A DNA stretch of 64,000 nucleotides from M3007 sp041736625 (GTDB lineage: Bacteria; Bacteroidota; Bacteroidia; Chitinophagales; Saprospiraceae). Numbering within the stretch: position 1 is the stretch's first letter; each line of letters opens with the position of its first letter. The notes beneath the pieces were generated by a model. That model was not told where the DNA came from and ran no database searches. It saw only the letters and a list, made by a program, of their open reading frames with translations. The translations under genes and the position numbers were made by a program. The stretch is from assembly GCA_041736625.1 (NCBI GenBank), contig JBGSTG010000007.1, forward strand, positions 1 to 64,000. Direction: 5' to 3'. This document shows, one piece after another, positions 43,701-51,776 of this stretch.

Positions 43701-45373
43701 TCACAGTAGTAGGCGGAACACCCACCTACAACTACCTGTGGAGCGACCCGAACAGCCAGAACAACCCGACGTTGTTTGATGTGCCGGCCGGCGACTACTC
43801 CATCACGGTCACCGATTTGAACGGATGCACGCTCGTGGATACCTTCACCCTGCTTGACCCGCCGGCCATTCAGGCGACCTATGCGCAGGTGCCGGCCACC
43901 TGCGCCACCAATTGCGACGGCCAGGCCATTCCCACGGTGATTTATTCGGATGGCGGAACGGGCGACTTCAACTTTGTGTGGTGCGACGGCAGTTCCGACT
44001 CCACCCGAATCGACCTCTGCCCGGGCGTCTGCTACGTGACCATCATTGACGGCAATAACTGCTTCCTGGTGGACAGTGTGATCACCGACAGCCCGGACAC
44101 CATTGGCGGGGTACTGGCGGTTACACCCGCTTCCTGCTTTGGTTTGTCCGACGGCACGGTCGGCGTCACCGCGTCCGGGGGCAATGGCGGCCCGTACCAA
44201 TACCTCTGGAGCGTCAACAACGCCGTTACGCCCACCGTCACCGGCCTGCCTGCGGGCGATTACACCGTGACCGTGACCGACGGCATCGGCTGCACCGGCG
44301 AGTTCACGGCCTTTGTGACCGAACCGGACGAGCTGATCGTTTTGCAGGATATTGCCAATACGTCGTTGCCCATTTGCTTCGGTGACGACAACGGGCAACT
44401 CGGCGTGAACGCCAGTGGCGGCAACCCGGGCCCGTATACTTTTGTGTGGGCCGACAGCCTGGGCACCACCCTGGGTGCCGACTCCATCCTGACGGACATT
44501 CCTTCGGGCGCCTACTTTGTGACCGTAACCGACATCCGCGGGTGCACCGGCGTTCTGGAAAACCTGGTGCTCAACGATCCGCCGCCCATCGTCGGCAACT
44601 TCCTCCCCTGGATGGAGCTAAACTGCTTCGGCGAAGAGACCACCCTGTTCATCGACACGATTTTTGGTGGTTCGGGCGCTCCTTACCAGTACAGCCTCGA
44701 TTTTGGCGTGCTGCTCGACCCCACATTCCCCATCACCATGGACGGAGGGCAGCACTTCATCACCTACTACGACCGCCTGAACTGCGAAATCACGGATACC
44801 ATCTTTGTATTTGAGCCCGATCCGTTGCTGGTGGTCTTTGACCCGGCTTCCATCGAGATCAAGCTGGGCGACACCCTGATGACCCTGCAACCGCAGATCA
44901 CGGGTGCGCTGGTGGACACCTTTTTCTGGACGCCTGCGGAATTGCTGACCAACCCAACCAGCCTGAATCCGATGATCAACACGTTCCAAACCACGACCTA
45001 CACCCTGACGGTGTTCGATGAAAATGGCTGCTCCGGTACCGGATCCATTGAAGTGGAAGTTGATCCCGACCGCAACATCTACATTCCCAACATATTCCAC
45101 CCCGGCAACACGTCGGGGTTGAACGACCGCTTCAACGTGTATGCCGGTTTGGGGGTCGAAATTGTCAATATTTTCCAGATATACGACCGTTGGGGTGGCC
45201 TGATGTATGAAAATACAGACTTCTACCCAAGCAGCTTCGACTTCAGCGAGGGTTGGGACGGTCGATACAACGGGGACTACGTGAATCCGGGTGTGTATGT
45301 GTACATTGCCGAGGTCAAGTTCCTCGACGGCAGGGTGCTGACGTACCGGGGGGATGTGACGGTGATTCGGTAG
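40730..45373 (+). CDS. SprB-repeat T9SS type B cargo with cohesin-like domain
   Basis: The 1547-residue protein starts at ATG 40730 with a signal peptide (MKKLLIPLLLFGIATNVLAQ); the frame upstream to 40511 is not protein-like. An N-terminal domain rich in acidic loops occupies 25-300. A cohesin-like domain lies at about 311-415 (LCVPVTVQNFNNLISATF, WDPAVLQYLSVQNPN). About ten SprB-type repeats follow (SCFGLSDGTVGVTASGG, YQYLWSVNNAVTPTVTGL, GDYTVTVTDGIGC). The end is a type B sorting domain (IYIPNIFHPGNTSGLNDRF, YDRWGGLMYENTDF, VYVYIAEVKFLDG). SprB-like adhesins move along the surface of gliding Bacteroidota; role in gliding here is inferred. Confidence 0.93.
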   Translation: MKKLLIPLLLFGIATNVLAQTPENIIVPSPLTPALNTQNRSALPCNAAGTFALGQFIGQSNDTDLDTIYLCFGDSIFIDHNGDSDLSNDPDPATPNGIAWAFYDCPPLIAGDNLQAILADPCLTVDPPPTNGIWIARGDITGDIWFQNQGAAQNTFNAGAPVVLHFAPITLDNWALPGYDSLPGFPPGPCVNVNTAAQFAVAYLNPIEESNVTNTYAGDDCLGFFQVKGGLPELLNGTARYNIDVSLASNQEVKALIHLPPPNWFNSAALPFSVSTPGVYTVTIEDGKSCGVQFQIDMSGCNAADNATIAPPDTVSPPGSTLCVPVTVQNFNNLISATFNLGWDPAVLQYLSVQNPNPLLLDFDANSLNEIFASTGQLGVNIFDLSGASFTIPDGESLFEVCFNMIGMLDECSQLFAPNAPAVTTIEIAPLGTPTALIFDTAFICVQYLPLEVIVGLTDTICFGGTSSATLSITSKGGIPPYSLTWQQVPGGAVNSGFLLNDGDTFLSAPGAITNGTYIIRLTDENGLGETVIDTLVVDFPTLGASLDLTQTPTCFGSCDGEVVANVLVNGSVVPNPNPANYAFTWNGPGVMQGTQMQDSLCAGNYFVTVTEVSSGCSALASGTLSQPTRVRDDSIAVTPASCSGLTDGTIEYYVQGGTPFAGNNYDFNWTYSPDGIQGPFQDQTGTSNPFLLNNKAEGTYYVTITDANGCTLEDSVVLTALRTVDLTGIVTNTACAGSTDGMIELAVTVTPSDPADNFFFIVLPPGVGTQDCQTPITCNLSDLPAGTYSVLAIDPIGCLDTANFVVESPTPLVIDTFAYQQPSCVLQNNGAITVITLGGTGSPMTYQYEWENGATGPSRSNLPVGMYAVTVTDLNGCQDSLAFDLQLPAAPTITGIDSVSVLCGADGCLTVNADSTAVVFTWLDLNGAAVGNTQQVCNLAGGTYITIVSDDQGCESTDTVTLAGVEPLSVSDTTFLLPSCFGYDDGRLGVTVVGGTPTYNYLWSDPNSQNNPTLFDVPAGDYSITVTDLNGCTLVDTFTLLDPPAIQATYAQVPATCATNCDGQAIPTVIYSDGGTGDFNFVWCDGSSDSTRIDLCPGVCYVTIIDGNNCFLVDSVITDSPDTIGGVLAVTPASCFGLSDGTVGVTASGGNGGPYQYLWSVNNAVTPTVTGLPAGDYTVTVTDGIGCTGEFTAFVTEPDELIVLQDIANTSLPICFGDDNGQLGVNASGGNPGPYTFVWADSLGTTLGADSILTDIPSGAYFVTVTDIRGCTGVLENLVLNDPPPIVGNFLPWMELNCFGEETTLFIDTIFGGSGAPYQYSLDFGVLLDPTFPITMDGGQHFITYYDRLNCEITDTIFVFEPDPLLVVFDPASIEIKLGDTLMTLQPQITGALVDTFFWTPAELLTNPTSLNPMINTFQTTTYTLTVFDENGCSGTGSIEVEVDPDRNIYIPNIFHPGNTSGLNDRFNVYAGLGVEIVNIFQIYDRWGGLMYENTDFYPSSFDFSEGWDGRYNGDYVNPGVYVYIAEVKFLDGRVLTYRGDVTVIR

Positions 45374-45399
45374 TTGGGGGTTTCCCGCGTGTACTTGAT

Positions 45400-45508
45400 G
45401 GCACACGAATTTAACGGATCGCTTTGCGAACACGGATCAGACGGATTTTTGTTGTAGAAAATCTGTGTTCATCCGTGTTCGCAAAGCGATCCGTTTCATC
45501 TGTGTGCC
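45400..45508. repeat. 109-nt imperfect palindrome in a convergent gap (family F)
   Basis: Left arm 45400-45437 (with AACGGATCGCTTTGCGAAC) and right arm 45471-45508 pair over 38 bp with a few mismatches. The centre contains CAGACGGATTTT and AAAATCTGTG. It lies between the ends of the SprB-like gene and the minus-strand gene at 45518. Confidence 0.85.
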
Positions 45509-45517
45509 ATTCTAAGG

Positions 45518-46435
45518 CTAATTTTTCTTCTTCTTTTTCTCCCTGCCCAGGATGTCCCGGTTCTTGTCGTCATCCAGCACAGGGAACGGTCGGGGGACTT
45601 CCTCCTGTGAATCGTTGAACACGTTATCGACGAAATGCCAGCGTCCGTTTTTCAGTTCGAACCCCTGGTAGCTGCCGTCGGGCACCTGCGTCGGCAGGCC
45701 GTCGTACGGGTTTGACATCGGGATGAGGTGATCAAACAGAATGATTTTGTACTGTTCATCCCAGTTCAGCCGCACCTTAGCGTCTGCGTAGTACGCAAGC
45801 ATGAACCGTTGGACATCCTCGCCGCTCTCTGTCGGCAGGCCCTCGAATACTGCGTCGCCAAAGCGAGGCAGGCCCGTGGCGGGGTCAATCCATAGTACCT
45901 CAATGAGTTTTTGTCTTTCAGTCAGGCTGTAGCCGTTGTACCCGAAGAGTAAATAGCGGGTTCCTTCGGGCGTTTCGAAACGGTAAATGTTGTAGTACAG
46001 GGCGCCATACCAGCGATCGGGGCCCAGTTGTTCGTGACGGAGGCTTGCTGGCATTTCGCTGCTTCGGTCGGTCAGGACGAACACGGTTTCCACGGGCTTG
46101 CGCACCTGCAAAAAGCCTTTGTATTGCCAGGTGCTGTCGTTGAGCCGCAGTTGCCAGGTCACAAGCCGAACGGCAGAGTCGGGGGCGGTAACAAAGGAGA
46201 TGCTCCGGAGCGAGTCGAAGGGATATCCGAAGGCGCCGGGCAACGCCAGTGCCTGCCGGAGGCCGTGGAACAGGCTGTCGGAGGCCGTTTGCCGGTCGGC
46301 GGGCAGGGAATCAACCAGTTTGTCGGACCAGGGCGCCAGGGCTGCCTCCCACTCCGGAAGTCCGGACTGGGCTTTCAGGTGGATAGAAAACGAAAAAAAG
46401 GCCAGCAAGGCGAAAAAGGAGCGGTATACGGGCAT
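45518..46435 (-). CDS. Exported hypothetical protein
   Basis: The 305-residue protein (ATG 46435) has a signal peptide (MPVYRSFFALLAFFSFSIHLKAQ). A single beta-rich domain follows, with WQLRLNDSTWQYKGFLQVRK, WYGALYYNIYRFETPEG and YLLFGYNGYSLTERQKLIEV, and the protein ends in a basic tail (GREKKKKKN). No sorting domain is present, so it should remain periplasmic or be membrane-associated. The family is conserved among Saprospiraceae-like genomes as far as I recall, but its role is unknown. It is followed upstream by another minus-strand gene ending at 46530. Confidence 0.75.
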   Translation of the reverse strand: MPVYRSFFALLAFFSFSIHLKAQSGLPEWEAALAPWSDKLVDSLPADRQTASDSLFHGLRQALALPGAFGYPFDSLRSISFVTAPDSAVRLVTWQLRLNDSTWQYKGFLQVRKPVETVFVLTDRSSEMPASLRHEQLGPDRWYGALYYNIYRFETPEGTRYLLFGYNGYSLTERQKLIEVLWIDPATGLPRFGDAVFEGLPTESGEDVQRFMLAYYADAKVRLNWDEQYKIILFDHLIPMSNPYDGLPTQVPDGSYQGFELKNGRWHFVDNVFNDSQEEVPRPFPVLDDDKNRDILGREKKKKKN

Positions 46436-46529
46436 GGTGTGCGCAGATTGCCGTGGAAAAACGCAGTGCAAAGCGAATAAATTGCCCGGGCAGTCAAAGG
46501 CTGCACAGCCGGCTGGCACCAGGTGACGG

Positions 46530-47981
46530 CTACAACAGCTCGTCGGTTTTTTCCAGCAACCATTCGTGGTTTACGGTTTGTGCCCGGGATTCGTCTATTT
46601 CGCGGCGCAGTTTGCGCACCGCCGCCTTGTCGCCCGGGGCCAAACGGATCAGCTTGCGCACGTACCGGATCAGGTTCAGGTAGCTTTGCCTGCGTTCGGT
46701 TGAGATGTTTTTGTGACGGTTCAGAAACACCCGAAAAGACTCGCTGAAGGAGTCCAGCGCATCAAACTCGTCCAATTCATAATACGTGATCAGCAGCATG
46801 GCTTTGCTGATCAGGTTATACCCGGTATCGGCGTATTCCACGTTGCGCAAAAGCCCGAGCACCTTGTCGTATTGCTGTTGATACCGGTATACGCGTGCCA
46901 GGTTAAAGGAGTAGGCGTTGTCGCGCGATTCGGCGGGCAGAAACGGCGTGTACTGGCCGATAAAGGACTCGGCCCATTCGAGCTTGCCCAGTCGGAGCGC
47001 AGCGCCGACAATGTTGTTGAAGCGCCAGGGCGCGAGTTCGCCTTTTTGCATAAACACCTCTTTTCGGATGCCGTCGTCGAACAAATCGAAATATTCCTGC
47101 AAAAAGGTGTTGTTGCCTTTGTTGATCCGTCCGGTGCAATAGTGGAGTGCGGCGTCGTACAGTTCAATGGCTTCCTCTCTGGGCATCAGCCCGCCGAACT
47201 GGTTGAGCATTCGTCGGAAGTTGAAGTAATGGGCGGTCTCCTCCTCGTCGTTCAGCATTTGGTAGGAGTAGAAATAAACGGCCAGTTCGGGGATGGTTTC
47301 TACCGGATACCGGGCGAGGTATTCCACCACTTCCTGCACGAAGTCCAGCTCGTACAGGAAGGTGCCTGTTCGCAACTGGCTCAGGGCGGAGATATGGACT
47401 TTGAGTTTTTCAATCCAGTAGTAGACGTCCAGGTTGCGGGAAATGTCCTCCAGGTTGGCCCGGGTATCGAGTTTGACGTCGAATTCCATCATCTGATAAT
47501 ACTGGCGTTCGAGCTGGTGTCGTTGTTTGTAATGGTGCTGGTAAAAGTACACCTGCTGATCGAGGCTGTTTCTGGCCTGCCGGAGCACCGAGTTGTACAG
47601 GGGCTCCATTTTTTTCCGTACGACGAAGGACATCAGATCGAGGTAACTGTCGACCGGATCGATCTGCCGGGCCTCCAGGGCCATGAACTGTTCCAGCAGC
47701 TTGAGCAGGTCTGAACAGTGCTTGCGAAAGGTCACGTCGTCGTAAGGTTCGCCCGGGGCAAGTTTGTTCCACGCCTCCGAGCGGTTGAAGTGGGCGGTGT
47801 TGTGCTGGAGCGCTTTGTGCAACTGATCGAACAACCGGATCATGGTTTTGCTCTGGTTGTGATAGGGGGACTGCAGAAAGCGACCGAAGCGTTTGAGCTC
47901 CGCAGCGTCAAAAAAAGCGAGTGCCTGGTAAACTTTGTTGGTGTGCGCAGTGGCCACCAAACGAGGAGAAGATCGGGCCAT
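46530..47981 (-). CDS. Conserved helical (TPR-like) protein of unknown function
   Basis: The 483-residue protein has no signal peptide and is almost entirely helical. Patterns such as VYQALAFFDAAELKRFGRFL, LEWAESFIGQYTPFLPAE and DKVLGLLRNVEYADTGYNL suggest tetratricopeptide-like helical hairpins. No enzymatic motif is seen. A minus-strand TAAATTTG element at 48040-48047 could be its promoter (-7 box), with a 25-base gap to a CAA complement at 48073. It points away from the divergent 845-residue cargo gene. Confidence 0.75.
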   Translation of the reverse strand: MARSSPRLVATAHTNKVYQALAFFDAAELKRFGRFLQSPYHNQSKTMIRLFDQLHKALQHNTAHFNRSEAWNKLAPGEPYDDVTFRKHCSDLLKLLEQFMALEARQIDPVDSYLDLMSFVVRKKMEPLYNSVLRQARNSLDQQVYFYQHHYKQRHQLERQYYQMMEFDVKLDTRANLEDISRNLDVYYWIEKLKVHISALSQLRTGTFLYELDFVQEVVEYLARYPVETIPELAVYFYSYQMLNDEEETAHYFNFRRMLNQFGGLMPREEAIELYDAALHYCTGRINKGNNTFLQEYFDLFDDGIRKEVFMQKGELAPWRFNNIVGAALRLGKLEWAESFIGQYTPFLPAESRDNAYSFNLARVYRYQQQYDKVLGLLRNVEYADTGYNLISKAMLLITYYELDEFDALDSFSESFRVFLNRHKNISTERRQSYLNLIRYVRKLIRLAPGDKAAVRKLRREIDESRAQTVNHEWLLEKTDELL

Positions 47982-48039
47982 GTCGGGCTGTTGTTCGGCA
48001 TCGGATGCCGGTGCAATGTGCCAAGTATATTGGCACTCA

Positions 48040-48047
48040 CAAATTTA
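48040..48047 (-). promoter_or_regulatory. -7 element upstream of the helical protein gene
   Basis: On the minus strand the sequence is TAAATTTG. The nearest TTG upstream is 25 bases away, slightly outside the usual spacing. Confidence 0.4.
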
Positions 48048-48163
48048 AAGTGTTTTTTTAATAATTTTATTACAAGTAGTTGTAAAATAACATTTTTTTT
48101 GAAAAAAAATTTTAAAAAATAAAAATATAGGGTTCACAATTCAATACTTTTTTTTCAGATTAT

Positions 48164-48194
48164 TTGGTCGTTTCCACGGCTTATACTAAATTTG
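48164..48194 (+). promoter_or_regulatory. Bacteroidota promoter, TTG-N20-TAnnTTTG
   Basis: TTG at 48164-48166 and TAAATTTG at 48187-48194 are separated by 20 bases. Transcription should start near 48201, about 15 bases before ATG 48216, supporting that start rather than TTG 48192, which overlaps the -7 box. Confidence 0.75.
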
Positions 48195-48215
48195 CTGACC
48201 TTTAATACGGTTGCC

Positions 48216-50753
48216 ATGAATATAATCTTTACATATCCGCAGTTCAACGTCCGAGCAGCGGCCCTGTTTCTTTTGGGGCTGCTGGGGGGAAGTGTGCGTG
48301 CACAGAGCGGCGGGGGCTATGAAAAGTTGTTCACCGCTGCAGGTGTAGCCGTTTCAGATACGGTATCCGGAGTCAATCTGGATGTAAACAAAATCAGTCC
48401 GCTCGCCCAACACGGCGACGTGGACCTGACGGTTCTCCAGTTCGGCGGTTCGGGAGACCCCTACGTTTACGAGATCAAATACACGCCGGATGCCGGGTTC
48501 ATCGGGGTGGACACGTTTACGCTGGAGTACATATACCAGGGTGTTTATCCCTTTCTCGTGTATCGGGCCTTCGAAGTGCGTGTTTATCCCTCCATTGTAA
48601 CGCCGGCCACCGATTTTGCCGTTACCGCCGGCGGTACGCCGGTTACGCTGAATGTGCTGGACAACGATTCAGGGGTAGGGCCGCTCAGTGTCGGGAGCGT
48701 GCCGATGAGCAACCACGGCGCTGTTTCGCTGAACGGGAACGCCATTACCTTCACGCCCGCGACCGGTTACACCGGAGTGGCCCACGTGAACTACACGGTC
48801 TGCGACACCGTCGGCACCTGCAAAAATGCGCAATGGGACATCGGCGTGCACGCCGCCGGCAGCGCACCGCAAAACGATACGCTGCGCCTGGCCACCACAT
48901 GCAACACCCCCGTAAGCATGCCGCTCCTGTACGATGGATACGCGCTTTTTCAGGCTCCGTCAAACGGGCAGTTGACCCTGCACGGCGGCTATGCGTTCAG
49001 TTATGCGCCCAACAGCGGCTACCACGGCGACGACCAGTTCGTGCTCTCCTACGACAACAACGGCACAACCGTTTACAAAACCGTGCTGGTCCGGGTGCTC
49101 AACACCCCCGAACCCAATAAAATGGCGGTTGACGATTACGGCTACACCCCCGTCAACCAACCGATCACCATGAACGTTCGCCAGAACGACATCGGTAACC
49201 TGCTGGTGAAAAGCTGGATCATCCCGCCCAACCTCGCCGGTACCGTTACCGGCACCACCTCGGGCGGCAACTTCACCTTCACCCCCAATGCCGGGTTCAC
49301 CGGGGTAGCTACTTTCCAATACCGCATCGGCAATAACAACGCTCCCGACCTCGAAATGGCGGCCGTGCACATCACCGTGGGCAACCTCGCCCCCGCCCAA
49401 GGCACTTACGACCTGACCACGCCGGAGGGCACTCCGCTGATCGTCAACTATAAAATTCCGTTTACGGACTTTGAGTTCGTGGTGACCGACGCGCCCGACC
49501 ACGGCACGCTTACCTTTCACCCCGGATTTACCACCCACACCTTTGGCGCCCAAACCATCTCGGGCCGCAACCTGCTCATCTACGAACCCAATCCCGGTTT
49601 TATCGGCGACGACCCCTTTGAGATCAACTACTGCGTCTCCGCAAACAATATTTGCCAGGACGTGAAGGTCACCGCCCATGTGTCCGACGTGCTCGCCACC
49701 GCCCCGCCGTACTGCCTTTCCGAGTGCGTGTGGACGGGCGACCTGAATGGCGACGGCAAGGTGAACAACAAAGATGTACTGACGCTGGGATACGCTATGG
49801 GCATGGAAGGAGAACAACGCGTCGATCCTGCGCTGGAATGGTATGGCCAGTACGGCGACCTCTGGGCCAACCCTTTCCTGGCCGATGTGCCCGACCTGAA
49901 ATACATCGATTCCGACGGCAATGGCGCCATCGATCACGCCGATACCCTGGCCTTGGGCTTCTTTTACGGCAATACGCACACCATGTTGCCCTTTTTGCCC
50001 CCGACGAGTAAGGGATTGCCCTTTGAACTGGACATACTCACCCCCAACCCCGGCGTGGGCGATCTCGTGCAGATTGATGTTTACCTCGGTGACACAAACG
50101 AGCCCGTGGCCGATTTGTACGGATTCACGTTCGACTTGACCCTGAGCCCGGATATTGTGGATTCCGCCCTGCACATGACCTTTGCCGATAATGCCTGGAC
50201 CAACCTGAATTCGCCCCACCTGACCTTTCAGCGCAGGCCGTCGACTGGCAGACTCGAAACAGCCTTTACCCGCACCGGCACCAGCCCTGTTTCGGGTAAC
50301 GGATACATCGGCCGCGTGGAATTCATCATCATCGACGTCATTGAGGGCGGAAGGCCGAACAAAAAACCCGGCTTTGTCGTATTCGTCGACGGGCCAACCG
50401 CCCAGTGGGGCGACGGCTCGGTTACCCAGAGCGGCAGCACGGCTTATCCGGTGTCGCTCAAAACTAAGAAAAGTAAAAAACGCTCCGAAGAAGCGGGCAT
50501 GACCTCCGAAACCGACCTGTTGGTTTTCCCCAACCCGGCGCAAAGCATGCTGAATGTGCAACTGAACGGAACAGAGACCATCCGCTCCCTTCAACTCACG
50601 AGCGCCGATGGCCGCCTGGTATATCGCATGCCGGGCAACACCGCGCCGGATGCCGTACAAATACCGGTAGGCCAGTTGCCAAACGGATTGTACATCCTCC
50701 AGGTGCAGACCGAAAAAGGGGTTGCTTCCCGGAAGGTGGAAATTGCCCGGTAG
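48216..50753 (+). CDS. T9SS type A cargo with Ig-like repeats, dockerin-like and cohesin-like modules
   Basis: The 845-residue protein has a signal peptide (MNIIFTYPQFNVRAAALFLL, cleaved after SVRAQ). Cadherin/Ig-like Big_9-type repeats follow at about 120-500 (VTLNVLDNDSG, ITFTPATGYTGVAHVNYTV). Two calcium loops occur at 508-530 (GDLNGDGKVNNKDVLTLGY) and 563-585 (DSDGNGAIDHADTLALGF), spaced as in dockerin type I. A cohesin-like beta domain follows at 603-729 (PFELDILTPNPGVGDLVQID). The end is a type A sorting domain (VFPNPAQSMLNVQLNG, NGLYILQVQTEKG). It should be displayed on the cell surface. Confidence 0.88.
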   Translation: MNIIFTYPQFNVRAAALFLLGLLGGSVRAQSGGGYEKLFTAAGVAVSDTVSGVNLDVNKISPLAQHGDVDLTVLQFGGSGDPYVYEIKYTPDAGFIGVDTFTLEYIYQGVYPFLVYRAFEVRVYPSIVTPATDFAVTAGGTPVTLNVLDNDSGVGPLSVGSVPMSNHGAVSLNGNAITFTPATGYTGVAHVNYTVCDTVGTCKNAQWDIGVHAAGSAPQNDTLRLATTCNTPVSMPLLYDGYALFQAPSNGQLTLHGGYAFSYAPNSGYHGDDQFVLSYDNNGTTVYKTVLVRVLNTPEPNKMAVDDYGYTPVNQPITMNVRQNDIGNLLVKSWIIPPNLAGTVTGTTSGGNFTFTPNAGFTGVATFQYRIGNNNAPDLEMAAVHITVGNLAPAQGTYDLTTPEGTPLIVNYKIPFTDFEFVVTDAPDHGTLTFHPGFTTHTFGAQTISGRNLLIYEPNPGFIGDDPFEINYCVSANNICQDVKVTAHVSDVLATAPPYCLSECVWTGDLNGDGKVNNKDVLTLGYAMGMEGEQRVDPALEWYGQYGDLWANPFLADVPDLKYIDSDGNGAIDHADTLALGFFYGNTHTMLPFLPPTSKGLPFELDILTPNPGVGDLVQIDVYLGDTNEPVADLYGFTFDLTLSPDIVDSALHMTFADNAWTNLNSPHLTFQRRPSTGRLETAFTRTGTSPVSGNGYIGRVEFIIIDVIEGGRPNKKPGFVVFVDGPTAQWGDGSVTQSGSTAYPVSLKTKKSKKRSEEAGMTSETDLLVFPNPAQSMLNVQLNGTETIRSLQLTSADGRLVYRMPGNTAPDAVQIPVGQLPNGLYILQVQTEKGVASRKVEIAR

Positions 50754-50767
50754 GCAAAAAACAGTTG

Positions 50768-51045
50768 AAATTCTTAAGGCGCTACCGATAGGATGGCTTC
50801 AAGCCCAATGTCGTCAACTTAGCGTAAAAGCAATGTTGTAAAATTGTCTGCAACGAAACTAGATATTTTTTTTTCCGCGAATTAGCGCGAATTCGCGCTA
50901 ATTCGCGGCAAAAAAAATACGTGGTAAGGTCGAAAACAACCCCAAAGCAATCTTTTTTCGCTAAGTTGACGACATTGGGCTTCAAGCCATCCTACCGGCT
51001 AACGTCACTTTTAAAAATTTTAATTGGAGGAATGCCGGTTCTTTA
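50768..51045. mobile_element. MITE-like element with inverted arms (family C, copy 2)
   Basis: The left arm (50785-50823, GATAGGATGGCTTCAAG then CCCAATGTCGTCAACTTAGC) reappears inverted at 50960-50998. The right side extends outward through GACGTTA and CCAATTAAAATTTTTAAAA (to about 51045), as in the single arm at 9388-9497. No transposase frame is present. A 34-bp palindrome (family B) lies between the arms. The element fills the convergent gap between the dockerin-containing cargo gene and the cytochrome oxidase gene. Confidence 0.75.
50875..50908. repeat. 34-bp palindrome (family B, copy 2)
   Basis: CCGCGAATTAGCGCGAA and its exact reverse complement meet inside GAATTC. Compared with the copy at 8988-9021 the only difference is one base on each arm (G to A, C to T), which keeps the pairing. 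Confidence 0.9.
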
Positions 51046-51066
51046 GACTTGTTATACGCCTTTTTT

Positions 51067-51675
51067 TTATATCCAGTAATTAACTCCCAGAAAAAGAACC
51101 AGATATACCCACAAAATATCCAAAAAGTGCCAGTAAATGGTCAGCAACCGCAATTTAAGGCGCTTTTCCGGATCCGAGAAATAGACCAGCACGGTTACCG
51201 GATCCACCATGCGTTTGCGCGCAGTCCGGTAAAACAGGATAAGGAAGGGAAGCCCCGCGACGACGTGCATCAGGTGCACAAAAGAGAGCAGGTACAGGTA
51301 AGCGGCCGTGTTGGAAGTGCGCAAGTCCACATTGTTCCGGAACAACCACCACCAGGCAGCGACCTGCATGACCAAAAAAAGGCACGACAGCCAAATGGTT
51401 ACCCGCAAAAAACGCTGGTAGCCGCCGGTGTCGTCGTTCAGATAAGCTTTTTTGGCCAGTATCATGGTGTAACTGCTACACAGCAAAATCAGGGTGTTTA
51501 GCCAGAACAAGGCAGGGATCTGCACAGCAGGCACCTGCATGGCTACCCGGGTGTACACGTAAGCCAGGGTGAGGGAAAGAAAAAGCGCGGTAACCCCAAA
51601 AAGGGACAGGAACAACATCACGTTGTACGGATGGAACAAAAATTCATCCTTGCGGGTGGAAGGGGTATTGGACAT
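51067..51675 (-). CDS. Heme-copper oxidase subunit III (cytochrome c oxidase)
   Basis: The 202-residue membrane protein has five helices. Motifs include LFLSLFGVTALFLSLTLAYVY, WLNTLILLCSSYTMILAKKA and, at the end, LRLLTIYWHFLDILWVYLVLFL, the signature HFxDxxW of subunit III. It belongs to the short five-helix type. It works in the terminal oxidase of the inner membrane, but no subunit I or II gene is next to it. The gene is alone between a MITE-like element and a divergent cargo gene. Confidence 0.9.
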   Translation of the reverse strand: MSNTPSTRKDEFLFHPYNVMLFLSLFGVTALFLSLTLAYVYTRVAMQVPAVQIPALFWLNTLILLCSSYTMILAKKAYLNDDTGGYQRFLRVTIWLSCLFLVMQVAAWWWLFRNNVDLRTSNTAAYLYLLSFVHLMHVVAGLPFLILFYRTARKRMVDPVTVLVYFSDPEKRLKLRLLTIYWHFLDILWVYLVLFLGVNYWI

Positions 51676-51776
51676 GGAGTTAGGTCCGTTTTGGGCTTTT
51701 TAACACAATTAAACCCCCAAAGGTTGCTGCACATCCCCTTTTGTGCCGTATTTTGCATGAGCTAACCCAAACGATT

